64,000 bases of DNA from Rhodococcus opacus. GTDB lineage: Bacteria > Actinomycetota > Actinomycetes > Mycobacteriales > Mycobacteriaceae. A program made the position numbers and the translations under genes. The stretch lies in the NCBI RefSeq assembly GCF_012396235.1, contig NZ_JAAXPA010000007.1, positions 270,673-334,672 on the forward strand. The letters run 5' to 3'. This document shows, in pieces, positions 62,463-64,000 of the stretch (position 1 is the first letter of the stretch; each line of letters opens with the position of its first letter). The notes below the pieces were generated by a model. That model was not told where the DNA came from, made no database searches, and saw only the letters and a program-made list of their open reading frames with translations.

Positions 62463-63851
62463 TCAGGAGTTGCGGTGCGCGTCCGCGATGTCGAGAACCG
62501 TGTCGAGGATCGCGAGTCCTTCGCGGGCCTCGGCCTCGGTGACGGTGCACGGAGGCACGGCGTGAATGCGATTGAAGTTGGCAAACGGCAGCAATCCTCC
62601 TGCCTTGCACGCCGCGATCACCTCGTTCATCGCCGGACTTGAGGTGCCGTACGGAGCGAGCGGTTCCTTCGTGGCACGGTCGGCGACGAGTTCGATCGCC
62701 CAGAACACGCCGAGTCCGCGGACTTCACCGATCGACGGGTGCCGGTCGGTCAGGCCACGCAGTCCGGGACCGAGGATCTCGCTGCCGATCCGGGCCGCGT
62801 TCTCGACGATCCCCTCGTCCTCCATCGCGTTGATCGTCGCGACTGCGGCTGCAGTGGCGAGCGGATGTCCCGAATAGGTAAGCCCGCCGGGGTACGGCCG
62901 GTTGGCGAACGTCGCCGCGATCTTCTCGCTGATCGCGACACCACCGAGCGGGACGTACCCGGAGTTGACCCCCTTCGCGAACGTGATCAGGTCGGGAACG
63001 ACACCGAAATGGTCGATCGCGAACCACTTTCCGGTCCGGCCGAAACCGGACATCACCTCGTCGGCGATGAACACGATGCCGTAGCGGTCGCAGATTTCGC
63101 GGACACCGGCCATGTAACCGGGCGGGGGCACCATGATCCCCGCGGTCCCGGGAACCGATTCGAGCACGATCGCTGCAATCGAGTCCGGCCCCTCGAGGCG
63201 GATCAGCTGGTCGAGGTGCTCGAGCGCGCGCTCGGTTTCCTGCTGCTCGTTCTCCGAGTGGAACTGCGACCGGTACAGGAACGGTCCGTGGAAGTGGACG
63301 ACTCCGCTGTTGCCGTAGTCGTTGGGCCACCGGCGCGGATCGCCGGTGAGGTTGATCGCGGTGTCCGTGCCGCCGTGGTACGAGCGGTACCGCGACAGCA
63401 CCTTGTAGCGGCCGGTGTGCAGCCGAGCCATGCGCACCGCATGCTCGTTGGCGTCGGCGCCGCCGTTGGTGAAGAACACCTTGTTCAGGTCACCCGGGGT
63501 CCGCTCGGCGATAAGTCGCGCGGCCTCGGAGCGGGCGTCGTTCACGTACTGCGGTGCGATGGTGCACAGCTTCGCGGCCTGGTCCTGGATGGCGGCAACG
63601 ACTTTGGGGTGCTGGTGCCCGATGTTCGTGTTGACGAGCTGGGACGAGAAGTCGAGCATGCGGTTCCCGGCACCGTCCCACACATACGAACCCTCGGACG
63701 CAAGGATCGTCATCGGGGTGATCTGCTCCTGCGCGGACCACGAGTGGAACACGTGCGCCCGGTCGAGGGCATACGCGCGCTCCCCTTCGACACGGGCTAC
63801 GTCGAGAGACTGACCGGTAGGAAAAAGTTCCGGGGAGACTGTCGTCGTCAT
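62463..63851 (-). CDS. Class III aminotransferase (beta-alanine/omega-amino acid type)
   Basis: A 462-residue PLP-dependent aminotransferase. The PLP lysine is in ITFAKGVNSGYVPLG, the phosphate-binding NGGADANEHAVRMAR and the Asp of FIADEVMSGFGRTG are also clear. The pairing with methylmalonate-semialdehyde dehydrogenase (mmsA, 20 bases upstream) points to beta-alanine or beta-aminoisobutyrate breakdown, as in reductive pyrimidine degradation. Other omega-amino substrates remain possible. A rho-independent terminator follows. Confidence 0.9.
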   Translation of the reverse strand: MTTTVSPELFPTGQSLDVARVEGERAYALDRAHVFHSWSAQEQITPMTILASEGSYVWDGAGNRMLDFSSQLVNTNIGHQHPKVVAAIQDQAAKLCTIAPQYVNDARSEAARLIAERTPGDLNKVFFTNGGADANEHAVRMARLHTGRYKVLSRYRSYHGGTDTAINLTGDPRRWPNDYGNSGVVHFHGPFLYRSQFHSENEQQETERALEHLDQLIRLEGPDSIAAIVLESVPGTAGIMVPPPGYMAGVREICDRYGIVFIADEVMSGFGRTGKWFAIDHFGVVPDLITFAKGVNSGYVPLGGVAISEKIAATFANRPYPGGLTYSGHPLATAAAVATINAMEDEGIVENAARIGSEILGPGLRGLTDRHPSIGEVRGLGVFWAIELVADRATKEPLAPYGTSSPAMNEVIAACKAGGLLPFANFNRIHAVPPCTVTEAEAREGLAILDTVLDIADAHRNS

Positions 63852-63871
63852 GACCGTAGGTCCTTTCCGGC

Positions 63872-64000
63872 TCAGTTGTTCTGGGGGAAGCCGAGGTTGA
63901 GTCCGCCGTGGCTGGGGTCGAGCCAGCGGGTGGTGACGACCTTGCCGCGGGTGAAGAAGTGCACGCCTTCGGTGCCGTGGGCGTGGGTGTCGCCGAAGAG
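63872..64000 (-). CDS. mmsA: Methylmalonate-semialdehyde dehydrogenase (3' end only)
   Basis: The last 42 codons of a gene that continues beyond the window edge. The residues GVHFFTRGKVVTTRWLDP and SHGGLNLGFPQNN are the characteristic C-terminus of CoA-acylating MmsA, which converts malonate or methylmalonate semialdehyde to acetyl- or propionyl-CoA. It would be co-transcribed with the aminotransferase, whose start is 20 bases downstream. Confidence 0.85.
   Translation of the reverse strand, partial: LFGDTHAHGTEGVHFFTRGKVVTTRWLDPSHGGLNLGFPQNN

Overview
The window is high-GC actinobacterial DNA, almost certainly Rhodococcus of the jostii/opacus type. The evidence is KshA, KstD, HsaEFG and KstR proteins of the cholesterol catabolic regulon in the same local order as Mycobacterium tuberculosis, GTG starts, ATGA-coupled operons and possible leaderless starts. 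It is chromosomal and densely coded. I see no rRNA, tRNA, CRISPR, transposase or integrase. The longest gap without a gene is about 240 bases (36736-36976).

Steroid catabolism sits at both ends of a long accessory block. The left part (1-7.7 kb) carries kshA, a small Cys-rich protein, a VOC protein, hsaF-hsaG-hsaE (reverse strand), kstD and the MaoC hydratase chsH3. The right part (43.4-51.2 kb, reverse strand) is the cholesterol side-chain operon chsE1-chsE2-chsH2-chsH1-ltp2, then fadE34 (chsE3) divergent from the repressor gene kstR. Four copies of a KstR-type operator (TnnAACnnGTTnnA) precede kshA, kstD/hsaE, chsE1 and fadE34/kstR.

Between these parts lie general genes (NlpC/P60 hydrolase; a MoxR/DUF58/DUF4129 operon; TrpB2; ZapE) and a purine degradation island (14.7-32.9 kb). 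The island encodes TetR, a CitE-like DUF6986 protein, a 47-residue ORF, PuuE allantoinase, GntR, an NCS1 permease, an allantoin/hydantoin racemase, an XRE-cupin regulator, an NCS2 urate/xanthine permease and a 2-oxoglutarate/Fe(II) oxygenase. It continues with an alpha/beta hydrolase that runs in frame into an amidohydrolase, then UraD, HIU hydrolase, urate oxidase, 8-oxoguanine deaminase and a two-gene xanthine dehydrogenase. Together these would carry purines from xanthine or 8-oxopurines through urate and allantoin to allantoate. No recognisable allantoate-degrading enzyme is present. A second 2OG/Fe(II) oxygenase with a MocA-like cytidylyltransferase lies at 37-38.6 kb, beyond Nudix, NDH-2, LysR and alpha/beta hydrolase genes.

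The rest (38.6-64 kb, apart from the steroid genes) holds a DrrAB-type exporter, a LuxR regulator, a flavin monooxygenase, an OtsB-GH15 fusion with a LacI regulator, the ZnuACB zinc importer, a small ESX-associated cluster (DUF3558 lipoprotein, EspG, a frameshifted PPE-like protein), pxpA-pxpB without pxpC, a class III aminotransferase and the 3' end of mmsA.

The most unusual non-coding feature is a dispersed palindrome (three copies: 2148-2187, 32921-32970, 62185-62236). It has 16-22 bp arms around an 8-base loop, always lies between convergent genes, and stops all six reading frames. Five of the six flanking genes end inside it.
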